Assembly: GCA_963595735.1 (NCBI GenBank)
Contig: CAVBJJ010000034.1
Coordinates: 1-20,474 of the forward strand
Length of the DNA: 20,474 bases
Source of the DNA: CALWOS01 sp963595735
GTDB taxonomy: Bacteria; Bacillota; Clostridia; Oscillospirales; Oscillospiraceae
Direction of reading: 5' to 3'
Numbering within the stretch: the stretch's first letter is position 1; the number at the start of each line of letters is the position of its first letter. Of this stretch, positions 7,135-15,113 are shown one piece after another. The translations under genes and the position numbers were made by a program. The notes below the pieces were generated by a model that saw only the letters and a program-made list of their open reading frames with translations, ran no database searches and was not told where the DNA came from.

Positions 7135-10100
7135 TTACTTGCTCCAGCTTTCGCTGTCGTTAAGAACCGCAGTATGGGCATTGGCAGCTTCCATGACTGC
7201 GTAATAGGCCCAATGGCGCTGGTTCATGTCGGAGAAGGTGTTCAGTTTGCGGAGGTTGTCCGCGATGTAACTCTCATCCGCTTCGTGCCCCAGCAGGCGG
7301 TTGACGATGGTGACCACCTCAGCGCGGTTGATCTCATCCTCGGCACGGAAGGAGCCGTCCCCGTAACCGTTGATCCAGCCATGTTTGGCCGCCGCCTTGA
7401 TGTACTCAGCGGCCCAATAGCCGGAAGAAATATCGTTAAAGCCGCGGAACTGCTCCATCAGTTCCTGGGAGCCGTCTCCATACACATTGAAGAAACGGAC
7501 AGCCAGGGTGGTAAATTCCGCGCGGGTAATGGCGTCATCCGGCGCAAAGATCGTCTTGCCTTTTCCGTAAGCGACGCCGTTATTGTTCAGGTACTTGACA
7601 TAGCCGGAGTACCAGGCGTGGGCGGGAATATCCGTAAACTTGGTGTTTGCCGCGGTAGAGATGGTGTCCCCATTTTTCTCGGCAAGCAGTCGGGCAAAGA
7701 TAGCTGCGGCCTCTGCGCGGGTCATATTGCGGCTGGGTCCGAAAGTGCCGTCCGTATAGCCCACAATGTACGCTCCGTGGCGTTCGGTTTTCTCCACTTC
7801 GGGGACAGTCAGTTCCCCGTTCTTATCCGTTTTCCCCTTTTCCGTCTGGTTCAGATCGCCCTTGACGGTGATGGACATATTCTCCTGCGGATTCTTCTTG
7901 TGGTCGGTAACGATGACGGTAATGCGATGGTTCTTATCCATATCCACACCATCCGGCAGGATGACGGCGATATTGCCGGTTTTTCCGATAGAAACCTCGG
8001 AGCCGGAAATGGGGCGCTTGGTGTCCGTGCGGATGACCTTGACAGTCAGCGTCCAGCGGTCACCATCCGCATCCTCATAGCCGCCGGTGATCTTGCCGTC
8101 CTCGTTGGTCATACCGCTGCCGGTGGGCACGGTGATCTGACCAGCCTTGTTGGTTTTATCTGCGGCGTAATTGTCATTCTTATCCGTGACGGCAACGCGC
8201 ATATCCGGCACTGCAGACTTATCCTTGACAAGCTGCACGGTAACGGTGGTCTGATCCGCATAGTCCAGCAGGCGGCTGCCCGGCAGGCGGATGGAGATGC
8301 TGTTATCCTTATGGAGCGCTACGGCGACATTTGCAACAGGCGCCTTGGTTTCGGTCTCGGTGACGGTCACCAGGTAACCGCCCACGATGGCCTCACCCTT
8401 GCTGTCCGTGCTGCCGCTGTTGTAGATCTTGTCGATCTCAGCGGTTTCCAGCGTTTCGCCGCAGTTTTCGCATTCCTTATGCTTACTGCCCTCGGAATCC
8501 GTGGTCGGCTCCTTGTCGATGACCCAGTCGCCGGGCTTGTGGCCGGTAGGCTCGGTATAGTCGCTCTTATTGCTGTCGCCGCAGCGGGTACAGGTGTTGG
8601 TGGTGTAACCCATCTCCGTACAGGTGGGAGCCGTCACTTCGTTCTTGTAGTCGTGGCCGAGTGCGTTTTTCAGCACAGCGCCGCACTTGGTGCAAAGCTG
8701 GGGTTCCGTGCAGGCGGCAGGTTCACCGGGAACATGACCGGCAGCATCGCTGCCCTCAATGCGGTGATAGCCGCAACGGGTGCAGCGGTATTCCATGACG
8801 CCCTCGCCGGTGCAGGTAGCATTGGTGACAAGGGTGCCCTTGTCCCAGCTATGGCCGAGCGCATCCGTGTAATCCGTCACGAAGCTGCTGCCGCAGCCGT
8901 CGCAGCGGTGGATGGTCTTACCGCCGCCCTCGCAGGTCGCGGCGATCACATGGGATTCGTAGTTATGGGGCAGAGCGGAAGTGATGTCCTCAATATGACG
9001 GTCACCGCAGACAGTGCACTCACGAACGGTATAGCCAGGACTGGTGCAGGTAGCGGCGATGGTGTAGGCTCTGTACTTGTGTTCGCCCTTGGGCGTGGCG
9101 GTCTGCTTCATCTGGCCGCAGCGGGAGCACAGTTCCAGCAGCTTGCCATCTGTCTCGCAGGTGGCGTCGCGGATGACGATGCTCTGCCATGCGTGACCCA
9201 GAGAGTCCACATAGTCGCGCTTTTCGATCTTGCCGCAGGAAGTACAGAGGTAGCGGTCATAGCCGAGGGTGGTGCAGCCTGCCTGCACCTTGTCCAACAG
9301 GGTGAAATGGTGATCTTTGCCACAGCCCTTGTCCGTGCAGCAGTTACCACCGCAGTTCTTATCCTGACAGCCACAATCGGGGTCACCGTAGCCGCAGGTG
9401 CATTTGCCATCCTCACTGGCCTGGGTATTGCGCAACCAGACATTCGCCACGCCGTTTTCCGTCATGCTGACATTTTTGTAGGTGTAGGTGATCTCGTAAT
9501 AAACCGTGTACTGCCCTTCCTCCGTGTAATTGGGCGCGGAAGTCATAGTGCAGGAATCTACGGAATTTCCGTAGCGGATAGCGGTGCGGACACCGGCTTC
9601 CGAGAGGTCGCTGATCGTGATGGTATGCGGTTTGCCGTCCACCACGCCGTAATAATCTGCGATGACTGCCTTGGCTGCCGTATAGTCATAGCTGGCATAG
9701 CCGCACAGGCTGCATTTCTCGACTGTGGCAAAGCGGCCATTGGCGGGCTGGGGCAGGACTTCGGTTTCCATGCTGTGGCGCTCCAGCTTGCTGACTTCCG
9801 TATGATTTGTACCATAGCAGAAGGAGCAGTAGTCGCCGCCCTTAGTGGTCACGGTGTGGTAGGTATCGTCCGCGTACTCATAGGTCACGGTTTCTTTCAG
9901 CTTCTGGGTAAACTCTGCGGCACAGTCATAGAGCCAGTACACATTCTTCAGGTAGCCGTACTCGCTCTTTCCCATATTGGTGTTGATGCTGCCGCAGGTT
10001 TCACAGACTGCTTTGGTGTAATGGTAGCCGGTATAATCGGCGTCCTTGCCGGGGGTGCCGTCCAACATGGAGCCCTTACCGACGCCGTCCACCATGGTAC

Positions 10101-10398
10101 CATCCGAGTACTTCACATTGCGGCTCAGCGCTGTCTTGCCGTCTCTGGTATATTCAGGGACACGGAACACGGCAAAGGATGTCGCTTTGCGGCATTCGCC
10201 GCACTGGAAGGTCTCGCGGGTGACAATACTGTTAGCGTCCAGCTCATTGGTGCGGCCAACTGCCTGCTGCCAGTGTTCCGCGGGGTCATGGTAGCTGTTC
10301 TGCTGGGCGGCAAAGGCGCTGGGAACCAGGCTGATACACAGTACCAGCGTCAGGATCATAGCCAGGACGCGGCGGGAGAAGGTATGATTTTTGTTCAA
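7135..10398 (-). CDS. Secreted Cys-rich-repeat protein with C-terminal SLH domains
   Basis: The 1087-residue product has a signal peptide (RRVLAMILTLVLCISLVPSAFA, cleavage near residue 30). It then has an N-terminal region with four CxxC-type pairs (residues ~65-235), a very Cys-rich linker around 333-360, and eight tandem His/Cys units at 363-656. Two or three beta-rich repeat modules with YLVTVTETETKAPVANVAV-like strands fill 670-870, and S-layer homology repeats occupy about 875-1087 (GYTDGTFGPSRNMTRAEAAA, FAPDDAITRAEF, GYGDGSFRAEDEINRAEV). SLH domains bind pyruvylated cell-wall polymers, so the protein is displayed on the cell surface. The start is a TTG at 10396-10398, ten bases after AAGGAGG. 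It sits as cargo between the primase and ssb genes. Function could be adhesion or surface exchange on transfer; this is inference. Confidence 0.9.
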   Translation of the reverse strand: MNKNHTFSRRVLAMILTLVLCISLVPSAFAAQQNSYHDPAEHWQQAVGRTNELDANSIVTRETFQCGECRKATSFAVFRVPEYTRDGKTALSRNVKYSDGTMVDGVGKGSMLDGTPGKDADYTGYHYTKAVCETCGSINTNMGKSEYGYLKNVYWLYDCAAEFTQKLKETVTYEYADDTYHTVTTKGGDYCSFCYGTNHTEVSKLERHSMETEVLPQPANGRFATVEKCSLCGYASYDYTAAKAVIADYYGVVDGKPHTITISDLSEAGVRTAIRYGNSVDSCTMTSAPNYTEEGQYTVYYEITYTYKNVSMTENGVANVWLRNTQASEDGKCTCGYGDPDCGCQDKNCGGNCCTDKGCGKDHHFTLLDKVQAGCTTLGYDRYLCTSCGKIEKRDYVDSLGHAWQSIVIRDATCETDGKLLELCSRCGQMKQTATPKGEHKYRAYTIAATCTSPGYTVRECTVCGDRHIEDITSALPHNYESHVIAATCEGGGKTIHRCDGCGSSFVTDYTDALGHSWDKGTLVTNATCTGEGVMEYRCTRCGYHRIEGSDAAGHVPGEPAACTEPQLCTKCGAVLKNALGHDYKNEVTAPTCTEMGYTTNTCTRCGDSNKSDYTEPTGHKPGDWVIDKEPTTDSEGSKHKECENCGETLETAEIDKIYNSGSTDSKGEAIVGGYLVTVTETETKAPVANVAVALHKDNSISIRLPGSRLLDYADQTTVTVQLVKDKSAVPDMRVAVTDKNDNYAADKTNKAGQITVPTGSGMTNEDGKITGGYEDADGDRWTLTVKVIRTDTKRPISGSEVSIGKTGNIAVILPDGVDMDKNHRITVIVTDHKKNPQENMSITVKGDLNQTEKGKTDKNGELTVPEVEKTERHGAYIVGYTDGTFGPSRNMTRAEAAAIFARLLAEKNGDTISTAANTKFTDIPAHAWYSGYVKYLNNNGVAYGKGKTIFAPDDAITRAEFTTLAVRFFNVYGDGSQELMEQFRGFNDISSGYWAAEYIKAAAKHGWINGYGDGSFRAEDEINRAEVVTIVNRLLGHEADESYIADNLRKLNTFSDMNQRHWAYYAVMEAANAHTAVLNDSESWSK
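8431..9312 (-). repeat. Eight-unit His/Cys protein repeat inside the SLH cargo gene
   Basis: Residues 363-656 form consecutive units of about 27-42 residues. Each begins with His after a Gly- or Pro-ending linker (HHFTLL, HAWQSI, HKYRAY, HNYESH, HSWDKG, HVPGEP, HDYKNE, HKPGDW). Most then have a single Cys in an ATC-like context and a CxxCG pair (CTSCG, CSRCG, CTVCG, CDGCG, CTRCG, CTKCG, CTRCG, CENCG). Unit six is shortened and the last has lost the single Cys. The pattern suggests a zinc- or disulfide-stabilised rod. Confidence 0.85.
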
Positions 10399-10452
10399 GT
10401 GCGAAATTCCTCCTTAAATTCATTGGATAGGTCTATTGCGTTTTTGTGTTGT

Positions 10453-11385
10453 CTACTTGGTCATCGCCCCCCTTTCCTGGAATCTTCTTTTTTGCAGAAA
10501 TTCGTTCCAGTCCTTTCCGCTGCAGGGTTCCTGCACAGACACGACATAGCCTTTTTCGGTATACTTTTTTCTGAGCTTGGATACCATCTCCCGTCCGGGC
10601 GCGTCGGCATCCAGACACAAGACAATGCTCCGAATCTGCGGATGCCCTTTCAAATAGGCGCTGAGTGCCCCATCATAAAGGCCACAAAGCGCTACGGCAT
10701 TGACAGGTCCTCTGTGGAGTGTGAGGTAGCTCATAAGATCAATGGGAGCCTCAAACACCAGCACCTGATCCGATTGCGGGTGATACGGGATGGAAAAGCC
10801 GACACTTTTGTCGCTCCCGGTCACATCTCCACGGAAGCCTTTGCCGTTCCTGTCGTAGGTTCCGCGCAGTCCGGCATACTTGGCTCGTCCGTTCGCATCC
10901 TTCCCCACAAAAACGCAATTGTGATGCTCGGCATCCTCGTACAGCAGGCCGCTGTTCAGAAATTGCCGGATCACCTGCGGGACGATGCCGCGCTTGCGCA
11001 GGTAGGCAAACACCCTGCGGTCGTTCACATTTCGAGGAGGCAGTGTAAAGGACTTTAGCGGTTCATCCTGCTTGACAAAGTGTTCTGCTTTATTGGGGGA
11101 ATCTCTGGCCCTTCCATGGAAGGCCAGCAGGTACTCCACAGCTTCCGGAAAGGACTTACCGCAGAACTGCTGCAAAAAGGTAATGGCGTCTCCGCCGGTG
11201 TTCTGCGAGTACCGGAACCATGTGCGTCGGTTTTTGATCCGCAGGCTGTCCATTTCTGCCGTGGTGTGGTACCTGCCGATGCGTTTGACCTCATAGCCCA
11301 GATGGGTCAGCAGGTTCGGCAGGTCTGTTTCCCTGGCGATCCGCATTTCTGTGTCTGTGAAGCGACTTTTCATCTCGCCGGTCAT
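10453..11385 (-). CDS. DUF3991 and Toprim domain protein (primase-like)
   Basis: The 310-residue protein has an N-terminal region resembling the CHC2-less primase lead-in: LGYEVKRIGRYHT, then RTWFRYSQNTGGDAITFLQQ. A DUF3991-type segment follows at about 105-185 (VFAYLRKRGIVPQVIRQFL, GLLYED, CVFVGKDANGRAKYAGLRG). A Toprim fold fills about 205-300, with VFEAPIDLMSYLTL carrying the conserved Glu and IVLCLDADAPGREM carrying the DxD motif. Toprim domains catalyse metal-dependent nucleotidyl or phosphodiester chemistry, and this family is common in clostridial conjugative elements, presumably for priming or processing of transferred DNA. The ATG at 11383-11385 follows GAAAGGAGGAAACTCACC. An unusual hairpin lies just upstream, one arm of which is repeated at the start codon. 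The role in priming is inferred from the family. Confidence 0.87.
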   Translation of the reverse strand: MTGEMKSRFTDTEMRIARETDLPNLLTHLGYEVKRIGRYHTTAEMDSLRIKNRRTWFRYSQNTGGDAITFLQQFCGKSFPEAVEYLLAFHGRARDSPNKAEHFVKQDEPLKSFTLPPRNVNDRRVFAYLRKRGIVPQVIRQFLNSGLLYEDAEHHNCVFVGKDANGRAKYAGLRGTYDRNGKGFRGDVTGSDKSVGFSIPYHPQSDQVLVFEAPIDLMSYLTLHRGPVNAVALCGLYDGALSAYLKGHPQIRSIVLCLDADAPGREMVSKLRKKYTEKGYVVSVQEPCSGKDWNEFLQKRRFQERGAMTK

Positions 11386-11416
11386 GGTGAGTTTCCTCCT
11401 TTCGCGTGAAATGCAA

Positions 11417-11463
11417 AAAGCCGGTCATGGCACCCGAGCTGTTCGGATGCCATGACCGGCTTT
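11417..11463 (-). terminator. 16-bp stem terminator between RHH and primase genes
   Basis: A perfect 16-bp inverted repeat (11417-11432 with 11448-11463) contains an inner 4-bp stem (11434-11437 with 11443-11446). On the minus strand it is followed by TTTTTGC, making a strong intrinsic terminator 41 bases after the RHH stop and 31 bases before the primase start. Its second arm (CCATGACCGGC) is repeated exactly over the primase start codon at 11377-11387. Confidence 0.85.
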
Positions 11464-11503
11464 CTTCTAAAGTGTGTTCTTTTGTTTTGGCGTTTGTGCG
11501 GGC

Positions 11504-11935
11504 TTACACGGTGCTTTCCTCATCGGGGGTGTCCGTGTCCGCAGGAGCGGCTTCCTCGGTCACACAGGGCGCGACAGAGGGCTGTGCGGGGGCGTCCTGC
11601 TCGGCGGCGCTCTCCGCATCCGCTTCGTCCAGGGCTTCGGTGATCAGGTTCAGTACGAAGTCCCGCTGGGTGAGCTTTTTGCCGGTACGGAGCGTCTCGC
11701 GCTCCAGGTGACGCTTGATGCGCTGGAAGAGTTCCTCCGGGATCTGGAATGCCATGGTTCTGCCTTTTTCCATCATGTTACTGCCGCCTTTCTGATGTTC
11801 CATCATGTTGTAGTAGTTTTGGATGAGGTTGGTGATATACTCGCTGGTGGTTTGTCCCAGTCGTTCCCGTTCTTCGCTGACCCGCTCATGCAAGGCGATG
11901 GGGATCTGGGCACAGAGGTTCTTGGTCTCTGCCAT
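11504..11935 (-). CDS. Tandem ribbon-helix-helix DNA-binding protein
   Basis: This 143-residue protein has two RHH-like halves. The first reads KNLCAQIPIALHERVSEERE followed by TTSEYITNLIQNYYN. The second reads MAFQIPEELFQRIKRHLERE followed by TQRDFVLNLITEALDEAD. Each combines a short beta strand with two helices as in the Arc/CopG/MetJ fold. The last ~40 residues are acidic and Pro/Ala-rich, probably disordered. The ATG at 11933-11935 is preceded by GAAGGAGGTAGAC. A start 12 codons further upstream is possible but lacks such a site. It is the first gene from the right junction, a typical place for an element regulator or relaxosome accessory protein. A linked pair of RHH units could work as a single-chain dimer. 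Confidence 0.8.
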   Translation of the reverse strand: MAETKNLCAQIPIALHERVSEERERLGQTTSEYITNLIQNYYNMMEHQKGGSNMMEKGRTMAFQIPEELFQRIKRHLERETLRTGKKLTQRDFVLNLITEALDEADAESAAEQDAPAQPSVAPCVTEEAAPADTDTPDEESTV

Positions 11936-12054
11936 TTGTCTACCTCCTTCGTTTGATTGCAACGCAAGCATACCTGAAAGGCTACGAAGAAGCTATTACC
12001 AATACCACCAAGAAACGAAAGACAAACAAAGCAGAACACCGGAAAACGAAAAAA

Positions 12055-12090
12055 CCGCCATTTGCTTCCCCATGGGGATGCAAATGACGG
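12055..12090 (-). terminator. Hairpin terminator at the element boundary
   Basis: Arms 12055-12071 and 12074-12090 pair at 15 of 17 positions. In minus orientation the stem is followed by six Ts. No gene directly upstream needs it, so it may insulate element genes from transcripts entering from the tRNA side. Confidence 0.7.
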
Positions 12091-12128
12091 CTTGATGCCC
12101 TATTTTTCTCTTTTTTATCAGCCTGGTG

Positions 12129-12145
12129 GTTCGAGTCACCCGAAC
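12129..12145. other. Candidate attachment-site remnant (5-7-5 inverted repeat, T-arm-like)
   Basis: The sequence GTTCGAGTCACCCGAAC has 5-base inverted arms around a 7-base centre, the usual layout of a tyrosine recombinase core site. The GGTTCGAGTC part resembles a tRNA T-loop, a common integration target. It lies between the last element gene and the tRNA terminator. It is not a copy of the neighbouring tRNA-Arg 3' end, which is intact. Confidence 0.35.
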
Positions 12146-12259
12146 TTTCCGAAAATGCATTCCTGCATCTTTTGATGTCGCCTCTCGTTGCCAAAAATTG
12201 AAAAGTGGGAAAATCCGTTTTTCAGAACTTTTTGTGCTGGAAAGTTAGCAGAAATATGT

Positions 12260-12289
12260 GAAAACGCCGCACTTTCGTGCGGCGTTTTC
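12260..12289 (-). terminator. Terminator of the tRNA-Arg gene
   Basis: A perfect 13-bp stem with a 4-base loop (12260-12272 with 12277-12289) lies 27 bases after the tRNA 3' end. Its T-rich arm end lies on the minus strand 3' side. The symmetrical A/T ends would let it work in both directions. Confidence 0.8.
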
Positions 12290-12316
12290 CGTGCTGCATC
12301 TTTCATCAACACATCT

Positions 12317-12393
12317 TGGTACGCCCGACTGGATTCGAACCAGCGACCTTCAGAGTCGGAGTCTGACACTCTATCCAACTGAGCTACGAGCGC
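12317..12393 (-). tRNA. tRNA-Arg (anticodon CCG)
   Basis: The cloverleaf folds fully: a 7-bp acceptor stem (GCGCTCG with CGGGCGT), D-arm GCTC...GAGT, anticodon stem TCAGA/TCTGA around loop CTCCGAC giving anticodon CCG, and T-arm GCTGG TTCGAAT CCAGT. The discriminator A is followed by an encoded CCA at 12317-12319. It reads CGG arginine codons. A consensus promoter lies upstream and a hairpin terminator downstream. Confidence 0.97.
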
Positions 12394-12417
12394 ACATTTA
12401 ATTGAATTACGAATGAT

Positions 12418-12446
12418 ATTATAGCAGAACTGCAAAGAAATGTAAA
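12418..12446 (-). promoter_or_regulatory. Sigma-A promoter of tRNA-Arg
   Basis: The -35 TTTACA (12441-12446) and -10 TATAAT (12418-12423) are separated by exactly 17 bases. The -10 is 24 bases from the tRNA 5' end. Confidence 0.88.
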
Positions 12447-12452
12447 GAGAAG

Positions 12453-12505
12453 AATTTGCATTGTCTGCAAATTTTTTCAGGGGGGGAATTATGTTATCCC
12501 CCCTG
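12453..12505. other. Two adjacent hairpins between the 95-residue gene and tRNA-Arg
   Basis: An AT-rich 8-bp stem (12453-12460 with 12466-12473) is followed on the plus side by Ts. Next to it is an 8-bp C/G-run stem (12478-12485 with 12498-12505). Together they probably end the spoIIE-side transcript, although neither has a classical U-tract in minus orientation. Confidence 0.4.
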
Positions 12506-12516
12506 CACTTTCCGCC

Positions 12517-12804
12517 TTACACCGACAAGCCCAACAGATGCACGGCCAGCCACACTACGCCGGTGACACAGCCGCCGCAGATCGCGGCAAGCGGTGCGCG
12601 GTATCCCCGCTTTCTGCCTGCCTCCTCCCTGTCATTTTCCCGCAGATACCGCTCCGCTGCCTGCCGCGCCTGACGGAGCACCTCCTCCTTTGCCTTGGTA
12701 TTGTCCCGCAAGGCCTCATCCCGCAGCACAAAAATCGCTGTCTCAAACAGCTCCGAATCCGGTGACCGCACCAAAATCATCTGCCGCTGTGTTCCCTTTA
12801 CCAT
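12517..12804 (-). CDS. Small protein with C-terminal membrane segment, downstream of spoIIE
   Basis: The 95-residue product starts at ATG 12802-12804, nine bases after AGGAGGT. An in-frame TTG eight codons upstream would place the ribosome binding site inside the gene, so I reject it. The N-terminal part reads QRQMILVRSPDSELFETAIF and is followed by a charged helix rich in Arg, Glu and Ala (about residues 32-70). The protein ends in one hydrophobic segment, APLAAICGGCVTGVVWLAVH, likely a membrane anchor. The arrangement (cytosolic helix, tail anchor) occurs in small sporulation-associated proteins of Clostridia, but I cannot name a family. It begins about 46 bases after the spoIIE stop and probably shares its transcript. 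Confidence 0.75.
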   Translation of the reverse strand: MVKGTQRQMILVRSPDSELFETAIFVLRDEALRDNTKAKEEVLRQARQAAERYLRENDREEAGRKRGYRAPLAAICGGCVTGVVWLAVHLLGLSV

Positions 12805-12850
12805 TTCCCCATTACCTCCTGTTTTCAAATGCTTGTCCCCCTTGCTGCCT

Positions 12851-15113
12851 TCACTCCCGTTTTTCCAGGCGCACCGCANNNNNNNNNNGTCATATCATCC
12901 ACACAGCCATACTGCTTTACCGCGCCGCGCAAAGCCTCCTTTGCCAGTTCCCGGATCTCAGTGCCGTCCCAATTTCGCATCAACTCCCGGAGCCAGGCGT
13001 CGTCATCCTGTATCAAAATCCCATCACTGACGATCAGCGCAACCGAGCCGGGCTGCAGGCGCATCCGCAGCACATCTGGCATGGCGCCGCTGCCGCCGGT
13101 CAGCCCTACAGCAAGGCTTTTGCCTTTGATGCGGCGAATCAGCTTTCCCGTGCGGACATAGGACGGCGCTGCGCCGTATTTATAAAAGCAGCTTTCCCCG
13201 GTAAACAGATCCACACACAGGAGATCAGCCGTGGCAAAGCCCCACTCCTCGCTGTTTTTCAGCAGCATGACCGAGTTGAGCACTTTCATAGCGGAGCCAG
13301 GCGCTACCCCCGCTTTCAGAAAGCGTTCCAGAATTCGCACGGTAGCCACGCTTTCCCGCGCGGCGGCCTCTCCGCTTCCCATGCCGTCCGAGAGAATGAC
13401 GCAAAGCTCCCCCTGACTGGTCTTGAAATAAGTCCCCCGGTCACCACTGCAATTTTCCCCCTTTTTCTTCATGGCCGCAATGCCGACCGAAACCGTCAGC
13501 GGCTCTGCCTGCAGCAAGGTCATACGGTCCTCTCGCTGTACCAGTTCCGCATCTGGCTGGCACAAGCGCACGCCCAGCACTGCGGAAAGCTTGTCCAGAT
13601 AATCCGGACTTTTCAGCAGCTGGGACAGCTGTCCCCCCTCGATGCTTGCCCGCAGTCTACCGCTTCTGTCCCGGAACACAGACACCTCGCAATCCAGATC
13701 CCGCCCCTGCAAATACCGCTGCAGCCGCCGCTCCGCCAAAGGCTCCGCCCCGCCGCCGGCGCGCAGTTCCGCCGCCGCATCCCGAAACAGCCGCGCCATA
13801 TCGGCATACTGCCCAAACGCCGCCGCCCTATGCTCTGCCAGCCGGGAACGAAACTGCCGCCGGTGCATTTGCGCCCGCAGCTCCGCATTGATTGCCGTGA
13901 GGAACAGCTGGGTGGAGGGGCATTTTTCCACAAAGCGCTCCGGCAGATCCTCCTCTTTCAGCCGTCCATGCTCCAGCATAATTGGGGCGACTGCGTTCAT
14001 GACCGCAAGCGTTTCCAGATATTCCATGTGCCAGCAGGAACTTTTGTTTTCGCACTTGACGCAAACGGTATCCGCCGCCCGGTCAAAGACCTTTGCCGCA
14101 TCCTGATCCCGGGCGCTTTCCTCCAAGCTGCTCTGGATCGTATCATGCAGATCGCCCAGCGCCTCCCCGATACTGCGCAGCCGCCGGGCGGAATAGACCC
14201 GCAGGCCGGTCTCCCCTTTTCCCACCGTACTGGGCGAAAGCAGCCGCGCGGCCTCCAGTACCTTTACCGGCAATATCATAAACACCACGCAGGCGGCAAA
14301 CAGCTCGAACAAAAAGCTGCCCGGCAGCTCCCCCTGCCAGACCCACAAGGCACTGAGGACACTGCACACAAGGAACGCCAGCGTAAAGACAAACCGGCCG
14401 CGCTTGCTGTACACGGCGGCAAACAGCCCCGCAAAAGCATAGCAAACCAGATATCGTGGCTCCACCCCACCGCACAGATCCATTGCCGCGCCCAGCGCGA
14501 TGCCCGCAGCCCCGCCGGCCAGCATCCCCGAACGACTGGAGATCGCCATCAGCGCCACCAGCGCCAAAAAACGCCCTACGGAGATCTGTCCCATCACCGT
14601 CAAGGGAACAAACGCCATCAGCATACTTGCCAGCAGCACCACCAGCCCCAAGCCGTGGCGGAATTCTGCCGCATCCGTGTTGCGCTCCGTTTGCGCCATT
14701 GCCTGCTTGAACAAATAAGTACAGCCTCCGGCCAATGCCACCTCGCTGACCGTTACTACCACCATGGACAGGTCTCTCGCCATCTCAAAGGCATTGAGTG
14801 CGCTGGTCAGCCCGGTGATGGCGGTGGTCACCAGCGGCATGAACCAGCCTGTCCGGCTCACTTTCAGGCTTTGAAAAACGAAGGCTGCGGTATATACCAG
14901 CGTGGCGGTTGCCACATAGCGTATTCCCCACTGCATCCCGCCCACGGCGATGTAGCCGATGCTCGCGCCCAGCAGGCTGAACAAGCCCGCCAACCCGCCG
15001 CCTGCCTGTGCGACCATGGCGATGCCAAATGGCCCGCAGCTGCCAAACAGGCAGGAAAATCCGCCGCACAGCCCCAGGCCAAAATACAGCAGGTATCCCA
15101 AAAACTGCGCCAA
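12851..15113 (-). CDS. spoIIE: Stage II sporulation protein E (PP2C-type phosphatase)
   Basis: The first ~290 residues hold many hydrophobic membrane segments. They are followed by a cytoplasmic linker with the conserved CVKCENKSSCW cluster and a C-terminal PP2C/SpoIIE phosphatase domain (CVILSDGMGSGEAAARES, IVSDGI, CVDDM). SpoIIE dephosphorylates SpoIIAA to release sigma-F in the forespore and helps place the asymmetric septum. The gap at 12879-12888 interrupts the final strand. Just after it, one frame reads AVRLEKRE and stops at 12851, the normal family ending, so 12851 is the true stop and the literal ten-N frame is wrong. The open frame begins at a TTG (15111-15113) without a ribosome binding site. 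A better start lies at 15177 in another frame, suggesting a one-base frameshift (see separate entry). Confidence 0.93.
12879..12888. other. Assembly gap (10 N) near the spoIIE 3' end
   Basis: The flanking codons read GAT GAT ATG AC before the gap and GCG GTG CGC CTG after it. Keeping the SpoIIE frame needs a missing length that is a multiple of three, probably 3-9 bases, so ten is a placeholder. Confidence 0.95.

Larger units (their letters stand above)
1..12145. mobile_element. Segment of an integrative/conjugative-type element (one end)
   Basis: All genes here run on the minus strand in a compact block: RHH protein, DUF3991/Toprim protein, SLH cargo, SSB, ParB-like protein, ParM, ParR, C5 methyltransferase, amidoligase and GGCT-like protein. 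This gene mix is typical of the maintenance and accessory modules of clostridial integrative conjugative elements, where stabilisation genes sit near one end. Chromosomal housekeeping genes (tRNA-Arg, spoIIE, murC) begin just to the right. The right limit is set at a T-arm-like inverted repeat at 12129-12145 and is only a proposal. The left end is outside the window. No integrase, relaxase or secretion gene is visible, so whether it is conjugative or only mobilisable cannot be decided. A plasmid or phage-plasmid origin of the block is a less likely alternative. Confidence 0.65.
11936..12316. other. Gene-free junction region
   Basis: About 380 bases without a supported gene, AT-richer than its surroundings. 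From left to right they hold the RHH leader, a strong minus-strand hairpin terminator (12055-12090), a T-rich stretch, a T-arm-like inverted repeat (12129-12145), about 115 bases with nothing I recognise, and the terminator of the tRNA gene (12260-12289). The change from element to chromosome is expected within it. Confidence 0.6.

Noticed and set aside
7087..11058. Open frame of 1323 codons on the plus strand
   Set aside because: It lies antisense to the SLH cargo and primase genes, lacks a ribosome binding site and recognisable domains, and is explained by the codon bias of the GC-rich genes on the other strand.
12317..12393. tRNA-Arg as the integration target split by the element
   Set aside because: The tRNA is complete with encoded CCA, its own promoter and its own terminator, and no second copy of its 3' end is seen at the proposed junction. 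It may simply be a neighbour.
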